Of a stretch of 64,000 bases of DNA, positions 8,669-16,762 are shown one piece after another. The DNA is from Obscuribacter phosphatis_A (GTDB lineage: Bacteria; Cyanobacteriota; Vampirovibrionia; Obscuribacterales; Obscuribacteraceae). Position numbers and translations under genes: made by a program. Numbering within the stretch: the first letter of the stretch is position 1; every line of letters starts with the position of its first letter. The stretch is from assembly GCA_017303615.1 (NCBI GenBank), contig JAFLCK010000010.1, positions 87,985 through 151,984 on the forward strand, given 5' to 3'. The notes below the pieces were generated by a model, which saw nothing but the letters and a program-made list of their open reading frames with translations, did no database searches and was not told the DNA's origin.

Positions 8669-8710
8669 TGAGAAAAAAAAAGATTTTCGACCGAAAATCT
8701 TTTTTTCTCA
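8669..8710. terminator. Bidirectional terminator hairpin, copy B
   Basis: The stem runs from TGAG plus an A-run and GATTTTC to the complement ending in CTCA, around a GACC loop. The A-run is two bases longer than the T-run. It lies 35 bp beyond the stop codon of the minus-strand gene that ends at 8745. Confidence 0.8.
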
Positions 8711-8744
8711 GATCGCCCACCCAGAGGCGCAATACAGACACGCC

Positions 8745-10328
8745 CTATCTCTTAGCAAGCTCCGCCCTAGCCTTACCAACCAAAGATCCCAGAGTGACAC
8801 ATTCATCAGGAAGAGAAGCCAAACCTAAAGATGCCATGAGCGGATAACCGCCCATTCCTCCACTCAGGGGCGTAGAGACAATTAACTCTTCCAGCTTGCT
8901 CGCCTTTACTCTGGCCACTTGAGCATCAGTCTCCGGCATAACCAAAGCAAATCCAAACGTCTCATAGTGAGCCAAGATATCCAGCTTTATCTTGCTCCTA
9001 TTGATTCTATCGGCCAACTCCTTCACGCACGTAATTGGTAGCCTTTCCGGCACCTGCTCCGGAGACTGAGGACGAACAGCTACGTCTAGCAAAATCAAAG
9101 AAAAGGGACGCCCATAAAGCTGCCATCGCTCGAACTCTCTTTCGAGAATCCACAAGAGGCTCGGATAATTGAAGATGCCAGTGTCCTGCCTGGTCAACAT
9201 TCGATCCACCGAGCGGGCGTGAGAAAGATCAAGATTAATTTCGAACCTTTTGCCAGGTGCTTCTGGCAACTCATCAACGAAGGAAACGAGATCGCAAGTA
9301 ATGAAGTTGAATATCACCGGTACCCAATCAGCCTTGGTCACCTTGAAGCGGCGCAAGATGTCTCCCAGACGACTTCTATTGTCAATCATCTGATAAATCT
9401 GCTTCTGTAAAGCCATATCAGCCCCAGCGGCTTCATTCAAAATCTCTTCCAACCTCGCCTCTGAGAGAGGTTCGCCCTTTCTTATCAGAAAAGTGGTTTC
9501 TTTGATGCCTTTTGCCTTAATCGCCTTAAACTGGTCATCAAGAGCCGCTCCTTCCATGAGCAGAAAGTCAAGCCGATGTTTGATTGTGCGAGTTTCCCCA
9601 GGATCGCCCTGGAAGAATCGAAACTGACCAAAATCCCAACCTATCAGCTCAATAAGCGCCGCAGTCCCCTCGAGACTACCTAAGACGCAGTGTATAGGTC
9701 TTCCGTCCAAAAACATCACCTGCGCCAGGACGTTCGAAGATAAGACCTCGAGCCGACCAGTGGACTTGCTCATATTTATCGATTGCAAAAGATTGGGTAC
9801 TTGTAGGTTCTCAAGATCACCTTCCAGAGTGGGTCTAGCCTTTGACCTCACACCACTGTCTACATAAGCACCAGTGGCATTAATGGAAGAGCCGAAACCA
9901 TCGGCCAAGCCCTGCGGCGCAGATGAAGAGAAACCCGAGGCGGCGGAACTACTGTAGCCTGCGTGATTATTATTCTGGGCGACTTCGGCAGTGTTCCTGA
10001 GCGCCACTCTCTTCAGATCGAAGCCGGGAAACTGGGCGGTGATGAGCTGGTTGATGTAAGCCGGATCAGTACTGACTTGATCCCAAAGCATCATTGAGGA
10101 GTGCCCGTCGCTGCGATAAAGAGCCCAATGCATATCGCCCTTGCCCCGGTCTTTGAAAGCAGCTAGGGCATACTCTTCAGGTGGGTCGCCAAAGGGCAGC
10201 TCAGTAGTGCGCCCGACATTCCGCAACGAATCTGTGAGCATCTCTTGTAATTGCTTCAAGGTCGGCAAGCCAGACTGCTTAGCCAACCGGTTGAAGGTTC
10301 TTTCTTCGTTGCGCCTATTGCCGAACAT
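8745..10328 (-). CDS. DUF4388 (PATAN) protein with degenerate GGDEF domain
   Basis: About residues 168-265 match a DUF4388 domain, which starts TLEGDLENLQVPNLLQ and runs through TGRLEVLS and VMFLDGRPIHCVLG. This is a signalling module often found in two-component systems. The C-terminal 150 residues have the fold pattern of a diguanylate cyclase: a start near FNYPSLLWILEREFERW, a central FSLILLDV strand and a terminal LVGKARAEL helix. The signature GGDEF loop is replaced by HYETFGFA, so catalysis is unlikely and a binding or scaffold role is more probable. The N-terminal 110 residues are an unassigned globular region followed by a Ser/Gly/Ala-rich linker. The ATG at 10328 has AGGTGGGG just upstream; an upstream start at 10352 would add eight residues. 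No transmembrane segment is seen. Confidence 0.8.
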   Translation of the reverse strand: MFGNRRNEERTFNRLAKQSGLPTLKQLQEMLTDSLRNVGRTTELPFGDPPEEYALAAFKDRGKGDMHWALYRSDGHSSMMLWDQVSTDPAYINQLITAQFPGFDLKRVALRNTAEVAQNNNHAGYSSSAASGFSSSAPQGLADGFGSSINATGAYVDSGVRSKARPTLEGDLENLQVPNLLQSINMSKSTGRLEVLSSNVLAQVMFLDGRPIHCVLGSLEGTAALIELIGWDFGQFRFFQGDPGETRTIKHRLDFLLMEGAALDDQFKAIKAKGIKETTFLIRKGEPLSEARLEEILNEAAGADMALQKQIYQMIDNRSRLGDILRRFKVTKADWVPVIFNFITCDLVSFVDELPEAPGKRFEINLDLSHARSVDRMLTRQDTGIFNYPSLLWILEREFERWQLYGRPFSLILLDVAVRPQSPEQVPERLPITCVKELADRINRSKIKLDILAHYETFGFALVMPETDAQVARVKASKLEELIVSTPLSGGMGGYPLMASLGLASLPDECVTLGSLVGKARAELAKR

Positions 10329-10397
10329 GACCCCACCTATATATAGAGTCATACCCTAATTGAAAAAACATTTTCCTGGTGGTTTTGAGATTTGGCA

Positions 10398-11126
10398 TTA
10401 AAGAGGCAAAAGCTCACCAATCGCCAAGGCTCGCACCTCAACCTTTGAATCACTGGACCGAGCCAATTTCACCAAATCTGAACTTTGGTAGCGAAAGAAA
10501 ACCTGCTCCTTGAGGGGCTGCCAGTGCATCGGGACCAGACGCTTGCAGTTTACTTCTTCAGCAATCTTGAGAGCCTCAGCCGGTGTGGCTGTTGCATACT
10601 TGCCGCCAATCGGCAACAGCGCCGTATGAATCTTTTTGCCATGTAAGGCTTGGGCGATAAGTGGACTATATTTAGTAGCGCCCCCGTGATAGAACCCCGA
10701 GAAGTAGTAGCCATTTACCGGCTTGCCTGGCGCCGAACTGCGCGCGAAGAGGGTAAGGATAGTCTTGCCAAGACGATTGAGCGGTCGATGCGCTGGCACC
10801 GCTGTTATTTCCAGTCCCTTGAAATTGATAGTTTCATTGTGCTCGATGGCAATCAGCCTGTTGGCTGGAATCTTACGCTTGTACTTGCGAGCCATCCACT
10901 GAATCAAGGCGCGAGGACCGACAAAAGTACAGTCCCAGCGCTCGAAAAGTTCTCTTGCCATTAAGGCACCATGGTCAAAATGACCGACACTAAACAAAAC
11001 CAAATCAGCTTTAGGCAAACGTGATATGTCAACAGGTGCCTGGATATAAGGATCTGTATATACAACGAGCCCACCGACTTCAATACAAAAGGCGCTATGT
11101 CCTAGAAAGGTCAGGTTCAACTCCAT
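10398..11126 (-). CDS. Metallo-beta-lactamase-fold hydrolase (UlaG/UPF0173-like)
   Basis: The N-terminus MELNLTFLGHSAFCIEVGG, then YTDPYIQAP and the metal motif SVGHFDHGA, match the UlaG/UPF0173 branch of the metallo-beta-lactamase superfamily. These are cytoplasmic metal-dependent hydrolases of poorly known substrate. The usual HxHxDH motif is partly replaced (VGHFDHG keeps H, D and H). Later residues VPAHRP, HGGATKYSP and MHWQP supply further metal ligands. I chose the ATG at 11126 because homologues start at this strand. A GTG at 11171 would add 15 residues, and GGGGAG lies very close to the ATG. It is on the same strand as the DUF4388 gene downstream, separated by about 70 bp. Confidence 0.8.
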   Translation of the reverse strand: MELNLTFLGHSAFCIEVGGLVVYTDPYIQAPVDISRLPKADLVLFSVGHFDHGALMARELFERWDCTFVGPRALIQWMARKYKRKIPANRLIAIEHNETINFKGLEITAVPAHRPLNRLGKTILTLFARSSAPGKPVNGYYFSGFYHGGATKYSPLIAQALHGKKIHTALLPIGGKYATATPAEALKIAEEVNCKRLVPMHWQPLKEQVFFRYQSSDLVKLARSSDSKVEVRALAIGELLPL

Positions 11127-11748
11127 CTCCCCGTGCCGCAAGGCGCAAAATTTCGTCTCCCTATTATGCACGAGGGCGGGTCAAGTTCCACGGTCTCAAC
11201 AGGCAAACTTTCCTAATCTTCCTGCAAAAGATCAACTGAGGCTAAACTTTGCCCTGCAATCAAGACAATCGATCAAAAACTTAGCCGCCTCAAAACTAGT
11301 ACAAGGGCATCACCCGTGGTGCGGCAAAGCAATTCGCCTTAACATCGCCAAGCAATAAAGCTTAGCCTTAAGTAGGGATTAGAGCCAAACAAACATATAG
11401 ACAAACAAACAAATAAACAAACAAACCAAGTTCACCCAAAAGCGAAATCGAAAAACATAAGCAAAAGTGCAAAAGCGTAAAATAGACATAAATAGAGACA
11501 GACAGTCAAACAGGCAGACAGACTGACAAATAGAGAAACAGAGAAACAGACACACAGATAAACAGAGGAACAAACAGAGAAATAGATAGCTAGACAGAAA
11601 GCAGCTTAAAGTGGGGCGCTGAGGATTGACAATAATTAAGTAAGGATGCGGTTATCAAGAGATATTTTTCACAGGTCTGTAACAATTTTTGGCTATGATG
11701 CCGTTGGCATTGGTAAGAAAACCATAAATAAAGATTGGCGGGCAACTC
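11127..11748. other. Long intergenic region with low-complexity DNA
   Basis: No gene is supported here. From about 11384 to 11600 the plus strand is a run of imperfect CAAA, CAGA and TAGA tetranucleotides. A possible -35 TTGACA is at 11626-11631, upstream of the gene at 11749, without a convincing -10. Confidence 0.6.
11384..11600. repeat. Degenerate tetranucleotide (CAAA/CAGA/TAGA) tract
   Basis: About 215 bp are dominated by 4-bp units: CAAA-type at the left end and CAGA/TAGA-type at the right end. Guanines are scarce on the plus strand. Frames through it give only low-complexity peptides. Confidence 0.8.
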
Positions 11749-12450
11749 ATGACTCAAGACATTTTTGGTTCGACTGGAAGCAACTCAAAAGAACAAACCG
11801 GCAACCAATTGAACTCCGCTCTACAGCAGCAAACAGCGCAAATGCAGCAGACGGCAACAGCGGCTCAAACTTATTTCGCGGCTCCAAATTCCGGATTGCA
11901 AAGCCTAACTAGCGACTCCGCTATCTTCAAAGCCGACGAACCAAGGGTTAACGACATAATATTGCGTCGTCAAAATAGAGAGAAAGAAGCGGCTAAACTG
12001 CGCGAGTCAGCAAGGCAGAAAATGCTTGAGCAGCTTAAAGATATCCCGCTGCCTGAACACATTGCGTTGGCTCTAGAAGCGACTGTCTATGAGATAACAG
12101 ACAAAGCGCCAAGGGCAGAATATCTGGCTGAGATATTGGTACTCTTCTTGCCCGAAGAAAAGCTGGTTTTCACTCAAATGCTCGGACTCTTGCTCAAGAA
12201 CACCGCCGTTAAGGTGGGTTATTGGCGAGGAGAAGTTTTGTTTTCATTGCAAGACCAAGCCGGTCTGCAAGTAGAAGTCAAAATCAATGCCGCCAACAAA
12301 GTCTTGATGACAAGCCGTTATGAAGACCTGGACGCACCCAGCTGCAGAGAGAACAAAGCGGACGCCGCCACTCGCACCGAATCGGGACAAAGCTTGGTTG
12401 ACCATACCGCTTTTATCACGATCTGCGCCAAAATTTGGACATCCTTATAG
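11749..12450 (+). CDS. Unknown cytoplasmic protein, C-terminus probably frameshifted
   Basis: The product has a Gln/Thr/Ala-rich N-terminus (about 60 residues), then a mixed helical domain with a charged helix (RRQNREKEAAKLRESARQ) and an alpha/beta part ending in QAGLQVEVKINAANKVLMTS. No family is recognised. No signal peptide or membrane segment is seen. The last 15 residues (TAFITICAKIWTSL) look unnatural. Shifting the frame at about 12400 gives a much more protein-like continuation, RFYHDLRQNLDILIESVLPI and onward, so a one-base loss is likely. The start ATG is the first after an A/T-rich leader and has only a weak GGCGGGC upstream. Confidence 0.6.
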   Translation: MTQDIFGSTGSNSKEQTGNQLNSALQQQTAQMQQTATAAQTYFAAPNSGLQSLTSDSAIFKADEPRVNDIILRRQNREKEAAKLRESARQKMLEQLKDIPLPEHIALALEATVYEITDKAPRAEYLAEILVLFLPEEKLVFTQMLGLLLKNTAVKVGYWRGEVLFSLQDQAGLQVEVKINAANKVLMTSRYEDLDAPSCRENKADAATRTESGQSLVDHTAFITICAKIWTSL

Positions 12451-12677
12451 AATCTGTTCTGCCAATTCGAGCTCCCGCAGACGGCGGCTGCGTTCAACTA
12501 CAGATCACTTCTACAAAGATCTTGTCTTCATTGCCGCTGCGCAGAATAGGTTCCCAGCGCCACTCCGAAGAGTCACTTCCCAGCGCCACTCCGAAGAGTC
12601 ACTTCCCAGCGCTACTCTTAAAAGCTGCTTCCCTGCGCAGCCGGGCAGATCAGTCTCTACCTAAGCACCGAAAGTGA
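12405..12677 (+). pseudogene. Out-of-frame continuation of the gene at 11749
   Basis: This frame follows the preceding gene with no start of its own and reads YRFYHDLRQNLDILIESVLP, then PADGGCVQLQITSTKIL. That composition and hydrophobic periodity look like a folded domain. Its last part runs through a 26-bp tandem repeat (12551 onward), so the true ancestral end is uncertain. It is either the frameshifted C-terminus of the 11749 gene or a product of sequencing error. Confidence 0.45.
12551..12624 (+). repeat. 26-bp tandem repeat, about 2.8 copies
   Basis: The unit begins TTCCCAGCGCCACTCCGAAG and occurs at 12551-12576 and 12577-12602, followed by a diverged partial copy. It covers the 3' part of the frameshifted reading frame. 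The rest of the gap to 12859 shows no gene. Confidence 0.85.
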
Positions 12678-12859
12678 TACCGCCGACGAAGCATAGGCGG
12701 CAGCCTTAGTGTACAGGTTTGAGGCGACGGCTAATATCAACTGATGGCTGCTGGCAACCACACAAATCTGCCGGTAAAGCCTTAAGCAAGCGGGCGCCGA
12801 AAACGCGCCGCCCCTGCCAAGGGGATATATTTATACTGGGTGCGCAAAGGAGGGGCCGC

Positions 12860-13369
12860 ATGACAGCACTGGCAGAGGGCAGCCCAGCCCCAGACTTCAA
12901 TCTCCCAGTCTCTGATTTCAAAAATTGCCGAGGCGAGTCCTACTCATTAGCCAAAGCCATTGAACACGGACCGGCGCTGGTGGTTTTCTTCAAGGTCGAT
13001 TGCCCAGTCTGTCAAATGACGCTTCCTTATATAGAGCGTTTGTTTGGCTATTTGAAAAACAACAAAGCATCCAAGAACGAAATCTATTTGCTTTGCCAGG
13101 ACAGCCATGAACAAGCCCTCGACTTCAAAGCAGAATATCAGCTGAGCCTGCCCATACTCATCGACGAAGACCTTCTGGCCACCGAAAGCTACGGCTTAAC
13201 CAATGTTCCGTCGCTATTTCTTATAAACGCTGACTACACTATTGAAAGCACTATAGTAGGCTTTGACAGAGAAGCCCTGACACAAGCAGCAAAGAGGCTA
13301 GCCGGAGAAGATTTCAACCTATTCAGCCAAGAAGAAGCAGCCGTCTTACCGGCGTTTCGCCCCGGCTGA
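12860..13369 (+). CDS. Thioredoxin-fold (AhpC/TSA-TlpA-like) protein
   Basis: The 169-residue product has a thioredoxin fold of the peroxiredoxin/TlpA type. It reads EGSPAPDFNLPV at the N-terminus, VVFFKVDCPVCQMTLPYI with a CPVC redox pair at about residues 52-55, and the cis-Pro region GLTNVPSLFLI. It probably reduces or isomerises disulfides or peroxides. There is no signal peptide, so it is likely cytoplasmic. The ATG at 12860 has a strong AAAGGAGG element just upstream; a longer frame from 12719 begins with an unlikely basic leader and was rejected. A small membrane protein gene follows 59 bp later on the same strand. Confidence 0.85.
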   Translation: MTALAEGSPAPDFNLPVSDFKNCRGESYSLAKAIEHGPALVVFFKVDCPVCQMTLPYIERLFGYLKNNKASKNEIYLLCQDSHEQALDFKAEYQLSLPILIDEDLLATESYGLTNVPSLFLINADYTIESTIVGFDREALTQAAKRLAGEDFNLFSQEEAAVLPAFRPG

Positions 13370-13428
13370 GGGACAAATGTTAGGTTCTAGGTCTTAGAAT
13401 CACCACCACAAGCAAAACGGAAGTAATC

Positions 13429-13923
13429 ATGATAAAACTCGCACGCATTGTCAGAATCATCGCACTGGCCATGCTTTTCGGCGCTGGCTCGGGCATTGTT
13501 TTCGCCGCCATCACCTTGGTCAATGCCGCCAAAGCGCAGGGCATCCCAGCCACCGAAGCAGCCACAGTCAATGCCCCAATCTTTTATGAGTTCGCCAAAG
13601 TGGCAGTGGGCTTCGCCATAGCCCTGGTGGTAGCAGAAGCTTTAGAAATTAAGGGCGACCTAAAAAACCTGGAAAAGCGCAGCAAATGGCCCATGGCTCG
13701 CTATTTTGCCAGCATAGTTTCGGCAGTGGCAATTTTCATATTTTCATACGGAATAGTGCCCAAAATGAAGGAGCTGCAGCCCCAGATCAAGACCAACGCC
13801 TCAGTTAAGGCAGAATTCGACAAGCTGCACCATGTCTCCCGCGGCGTCTTCTCTGCAGCCATAGTCTTTGCCCTGGTGTCTCTGGTTATTCCGGTGTTAG
13901 GACCCGGACGCCATATGGAATAA
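13429..13923 (+). CDS. Four-helix membrane protein, DUF4149/TMEM205-like
   Basis: The 164-residue protein has four predicted transmembrane segments, near residues 8-30, 55-72, 94-112 and 135-155. The pattern IVPKMKELQPQIK then FDKLHHVSRGVFSAAIVFAL between helices 3 and 4 resembles the DUF4149 (TMEM205-like) family, whose signature includes FxxLH before the last helix. The function of that family is not established. GGAAG precedes the ATG. The gene may be co-transcribed with the thioredoxin-fold gene upstream. Repetitive DNA follows its stop codon. Confidence 0.65.
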   Translation: MIKLARIVRIIALAMLFGAGSGIVFAAITLVNAAKAQGIPATEAATVNAPIFYEFAKVAVGFAIALVVAEALEIKGDLKNLEKRSKWPMARYFASIVSAVAIFIFSYGIVPKMKELQPQIKTNASVKAEFDKLHHVSRGVFSAAIVFALVSLVIPVLGPGRHME

Positions 13924-14145
13924 TGCAAAAAATCAAAGTGCAAAAAATCAAACTGCAAAAATAAAACTGCAAAAATCAAACTGCAAAAATCAAACTGCGG
14001 AAGATTATGGCGCAAAACATCAAAGCGCGAAAAACACTTGCACAAAACCTAATGCAGAAAACCTAAATGCAGAAAGCCTAATGCACAAAACCTAATGCAG
14101 AAAACCTAAATCCAGAAAACCTAAATCCAGAAAACCTAAATAAGG
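13924..14145 (+). repeat. Two adjacent short-unit tandem repeat arrays
   Basis: From 13924 to about 14000 a 14-bp unit (AATCAAACTGCAAA with variants) is repeated about five times. From about 14036 to 14143 a 15-bp unit (AAACCTAAATGCAGA with variants) is repeated about seven times. Neither alternates with unique spacers, so this is not a CRISPR array. The second array ends 10 bp before the next start codon. Confidence 0.85.
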
Positions 14146-14153
14146 ATCAATCA

Positions 14154-15557
14154 ATGCCCGCAAAAACTCATAGCCACCTCATCGCCCTGTCCTTGAGCCT
14201 TACCCTTGCTTCTTTGCAGTTGTTTGGCTCGGCGCCAGCCTTAGGCTATAGCGACCCTGCTTTCGATCTTGGTCGGGCCCGCATGATGACCGGTGACTAT
14301 GACGGCGCCATTACAGCACTGGGAGAGTCTCTAGGGCTTAACTCAAACAACGCCCGTGCTTTGGTTTTGCGCGGCGAGTGCTTCTTTAAGATGGGCAATT
14401 TCAAGTTGGCGATTCAAGACCTTACCAGCGCCCTGCAGTATTCACCAAATAACATTAGAGCTTTGATTTTGCGAGGCGTTAGTCACTGCAGCCTAGGCAA
14501 AGACGGCATGGCTCTCCTTGACTTTCAGGCGGCTCTAAAGCTAAATGATAAGTTAGCCGAAAGCTATTTCAATCGCATTACCGGTGGTGGCATAAGCGCC
14601 CTTGAGAAATTGGAAAGTTTGCAAGCCGGGCAGCACCCCGACTACGGCAGCGATGCCGGCACCGATATACCCGACGACGAAGCCGGCATCAATGTGCATG
14701 CCATTAAAGACTTCCGAGAAGCGAAGAAGCTATTCAAAGAGCAGCAAGAAAGAAAAGCTCAGGCTCAGGCTCAAGCACAAGCTCAGGCTCAGGCACAGGC
14801 CCAACAACAAACACAGAACGACCCTCAAAATAGAACGCCAGATAATAATGCGGCGAATACGGGCGGCAGATCTGGTAGAACGGGCAAAAATGCCGGTATA
14901 GCGCAAACGCCCGGCTCTGACAACGGTGATTTCGGCGCCCAAGGTGCCACCGACTATGGTGAAAGCGCGCCCACTTCAGACGAGAAGAGCAACTCCAATC
15001 GCAAGGCTCTAGTGAAGAAAAATCTCATTGGAGACCCGCGCAAATCAGCCGATCCAGGCAACAGGCTGCCATATATTTTTAAAGACGCCCAGAACAATGC
15101 CGACGTTGATAGCGACGACACTATTGCCAGATCAAGAAACGAAAGATTCACACCAAACCTAGACCAAGACCCAATGCGCGGCGAATTTGGTCTTTTGTCA
15201 GGGGCAGGCGAGTTTCCCGGCGACCCGAAACAAGCCATCCTCGACTATAGTCAGGCTATCAAACTCGACCCCACAAACGCAGAGTACTACTACCGACGCG
15301 CCAAAGCATACCAAAAGTTGACCAAGGTCAATGAGGCTATGGGAGACTTCAACCATGCCATTTTGCAAGATCCGCAGCAAGGCAAGTATTATGTCGGCCG
15401 CGCCTCGCTCTACTATCAGCTTGGACGCTCTGTCTTGATGGATGCTGACATAGTGGCGGCGCGCAACTGCAACCCAGATCTGCCCGCCGAAATTCACTTC
15501 AACCTCGACAAACTACCGCCGGGGACCCAGTGGGCCGGTGATGGGGCCAGAGACTAG
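14154..15557 (+). CDS. Secreted TPR-repeat protein
   Basis: A signal peptide (residues 1-31, ending near ALGYS) leads three TPR units (about residues 36-140; LGRARMMTGDYDGAITALGE and following) and two more near the C-terminus (GDPKQAILDYSQAIKLDP onward). TPRs form protein-protein interaction solenoids. Between them lies a disordered linker with an Ala-Gln repeat (encoded around 14755-14810) and Asn/Gly/Asp-rich sequence. The protein is probably periplasmic or surface exposed; its partner is not evident. AAGGATCAATCA precedes the ATG. The last seven codons and the stop lie inside the first copy of a 74-bp tandem duplication, so the end of the gene has been copied downstream. Confidence 0.82.
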   Translation: MPAKTHSHLIALSLSLTLASLQLFGSAPALGYSDPAFDLGRARMMTGDYDGAITALGESLGLNSNNARALVLRGECFFKMGNFKLAIQDLTSALQYSPNNIRALILRGVSHCSLGKDGMALLDFQAALKLNDKLAESYFNRITGGGISALEKLESLQAGQHPDYGSDAGTDIPDDEAGINVHAIKDFREAKKLFKEQQERKAQAQAQAQAQAQAQAQQQTQNDPQNRTPDNNAANTGGRSGRTGKNAGIAQTPGSDNGDFGAQGATDYGESAPTSDEKSNSNRKALVKKNLIGDPRKSADPGNRLPYIFKDAQNNADVDSDDTIARSRNERFTPNLDQDPMRGEFGLLSGAGEFPGDPKQAILDYSQAIKLDPTNAEYYYRRAKAYQKLTKVNEAMGDFNHAILQDPQQGKYYVGRASLYYQLGRSVLMDADIVAARNCNPDLPAEIHFNLDKLPPGTQWAGDGARD

Positions 15558-15682
15558 AGATAAGTAAATTAGTGCAAACCATCACCGGACCACGCACCTA
15601 TATAAATCCCGGTGATGGGGCCAGAGACTAGAGATAAGTAAATTAGTGCAAACCATCACCGGACCACGCACCTATATAAATC
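15535..15682. repeat. Perfect 74-bp tandem duplication with internal inverted repeat
   Basis: Copies at 15535-15608 and 15609-15682 are identical by eye. Each holds a 10-bp inverted repeat, CCGGTGATGG with CCATCACCGG about 34 bases apart (15535-15544 with 15579-15588; 15609-15618 with 15653-15662). The pair sits between convergent genes and could fold into two hairpins, possibly acting as terminators, though no T-run follows. Confidence 0.92.
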
Positions 15683-15688
15683 TCATTC

Positions 15689-16672
15689 TTATTTGTCTAC
15701 TTTGACTAATTTTTCCAGGCGACCGACTAGGTCAGTGGCTTCCAATCGCAGTTTCAAATCTCTAAAGAAGAGCACATAACCGGTATAGGCCACCGAGAAT
15801 GTCACCATATTTAGCATCACGTCAAACATAGCCGATATCACCCTGAGGTGAGTTGGCTCGGCAGTTTCCGAAAAGGAACTCAAACCGCTTTGCTTGATGA
15901 CAAAAGCTGTTTCTATCGCCTCTAAAATAGTAAGAGGGCTGGAAATGGCGAAGTTTGCCACCATGATCGCCACCGTCAAAAGACAGATAAATGAGGCGCC
16001 GCGCAACAACCTGGCTTTAGCGAAATGAAGGCTCTTTGCTGCCAAAGTCTTGAATGAACAATCTTCCACCACGGCGCCGGCGGTAAGCAATGCACCATAG
16101 AGCGAAGTGATCGCCAAACTAACTGTGAGCAACAAGCCAATGACAAAAAAGACCAAACCGCCTACCAAAAGGCGCTCGGCACCAAGCCTGGAGACAACGG
16201 TCAGGGCAGATACGATCACCACGGTCCAGGCAATCAGAACCAAAAGAGGCGGCAGGACCGCGAGATTGTACACACCAAAGATAAGCCAACGCCGCTTCTT
16301 GATAGCCTCATAAGCCTCTTGATAGCTGGCATTTAGTTGCAAAAGGAAGCGCGACATTGCCGAGCAGCGCATGCAAAGCTCCCAAGCAGCGTAGAACCAG
16401 AGCACGATGCAGGCAAGAATCACAGCCATAGCAATGGCGAAAGGAGCCACAGCAAGCTTTGATTCGGCAGCCACCTTGAGCCATTCCATCATTGAATACT
16501 GGGCCAAGTTTGAAGCAACAGCGCTGAAGAGCGCCGGCAGAAACAAAACACGGCTGTAAAGCCTGATGTTAACTCGCACCAAGCGAAAGGCGAGACTGAC
16601 CATGTCGGCTAGAGCCAGCACACGAGGCTCGGCTCCTGACTCCAAGAGTGAATGAACTGATGCTTCCGACAA
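15689..16672 (-). CDS. Polytopic membrane protein, unknown function
   Basis: The 327-residue product has about six hydrophobic segments, including FLPALFSAVASNL, AMAVILACIVLWFYAAWEL, LVLIAWTVVIVSALTVV, FFVIGLLLTVSLAITSLYG and FICLLTVAIMVANFAIS. The N- and C-termini are charged and probably cytoplasmic. The layout resembles glycerophosphodiesterase-type membrane domains or other DUF multi-pass proteins, but no signature residue supports a function. The start is a TTG with GGGAT upstream, so the exact N-terminus is uncertain. It diverges from the HD-domain gene and converges with the TPR gene. Confidence 0.72.
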   Translation of the reverse strand: MSEASVHSLLESGAEPRVLALADMVSLAFRLVRVNIRLYSRVLFLPALFSAVASNLAQYSMMEWLKVAAESKLAVAPFAIAMAVILACIVLWFYAAWELCMRCSAMSRFLLQLNASYQEAYEAIKKRRWLIFGVYNLAVLPPLLVLIAWTVVIVSALTVVSRLGAERLLVGGLVFFVIGLLLTVSLAITSLYGALLTAGAVVEDCSFKTLAAKSLHFAKARLLRGASFICLLTVAIMVANFAISSPLTILEAIETAFVIKQSGLSSFSETAEPTHLRVISAMFDVMLNMVTFSVAYTGYVLFFRDLKLRLEATDLVGRLEKLVKVDK

Positions 16673-16762
16673 CTATCCCGACCCGCAATCTCCGGCAACT
16701 TTACAATAGAAAGGCTTGAACAATCAGTATAATATTTCAAGTCTATATTTAATGGAAACGGC

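Noticed and set aside
13924..14145. CRISPR-like repeat array
   Set aside because: Units are only 14-15 bp, directly adjacent, and imperfect, with no unique spacers and no cas genes.
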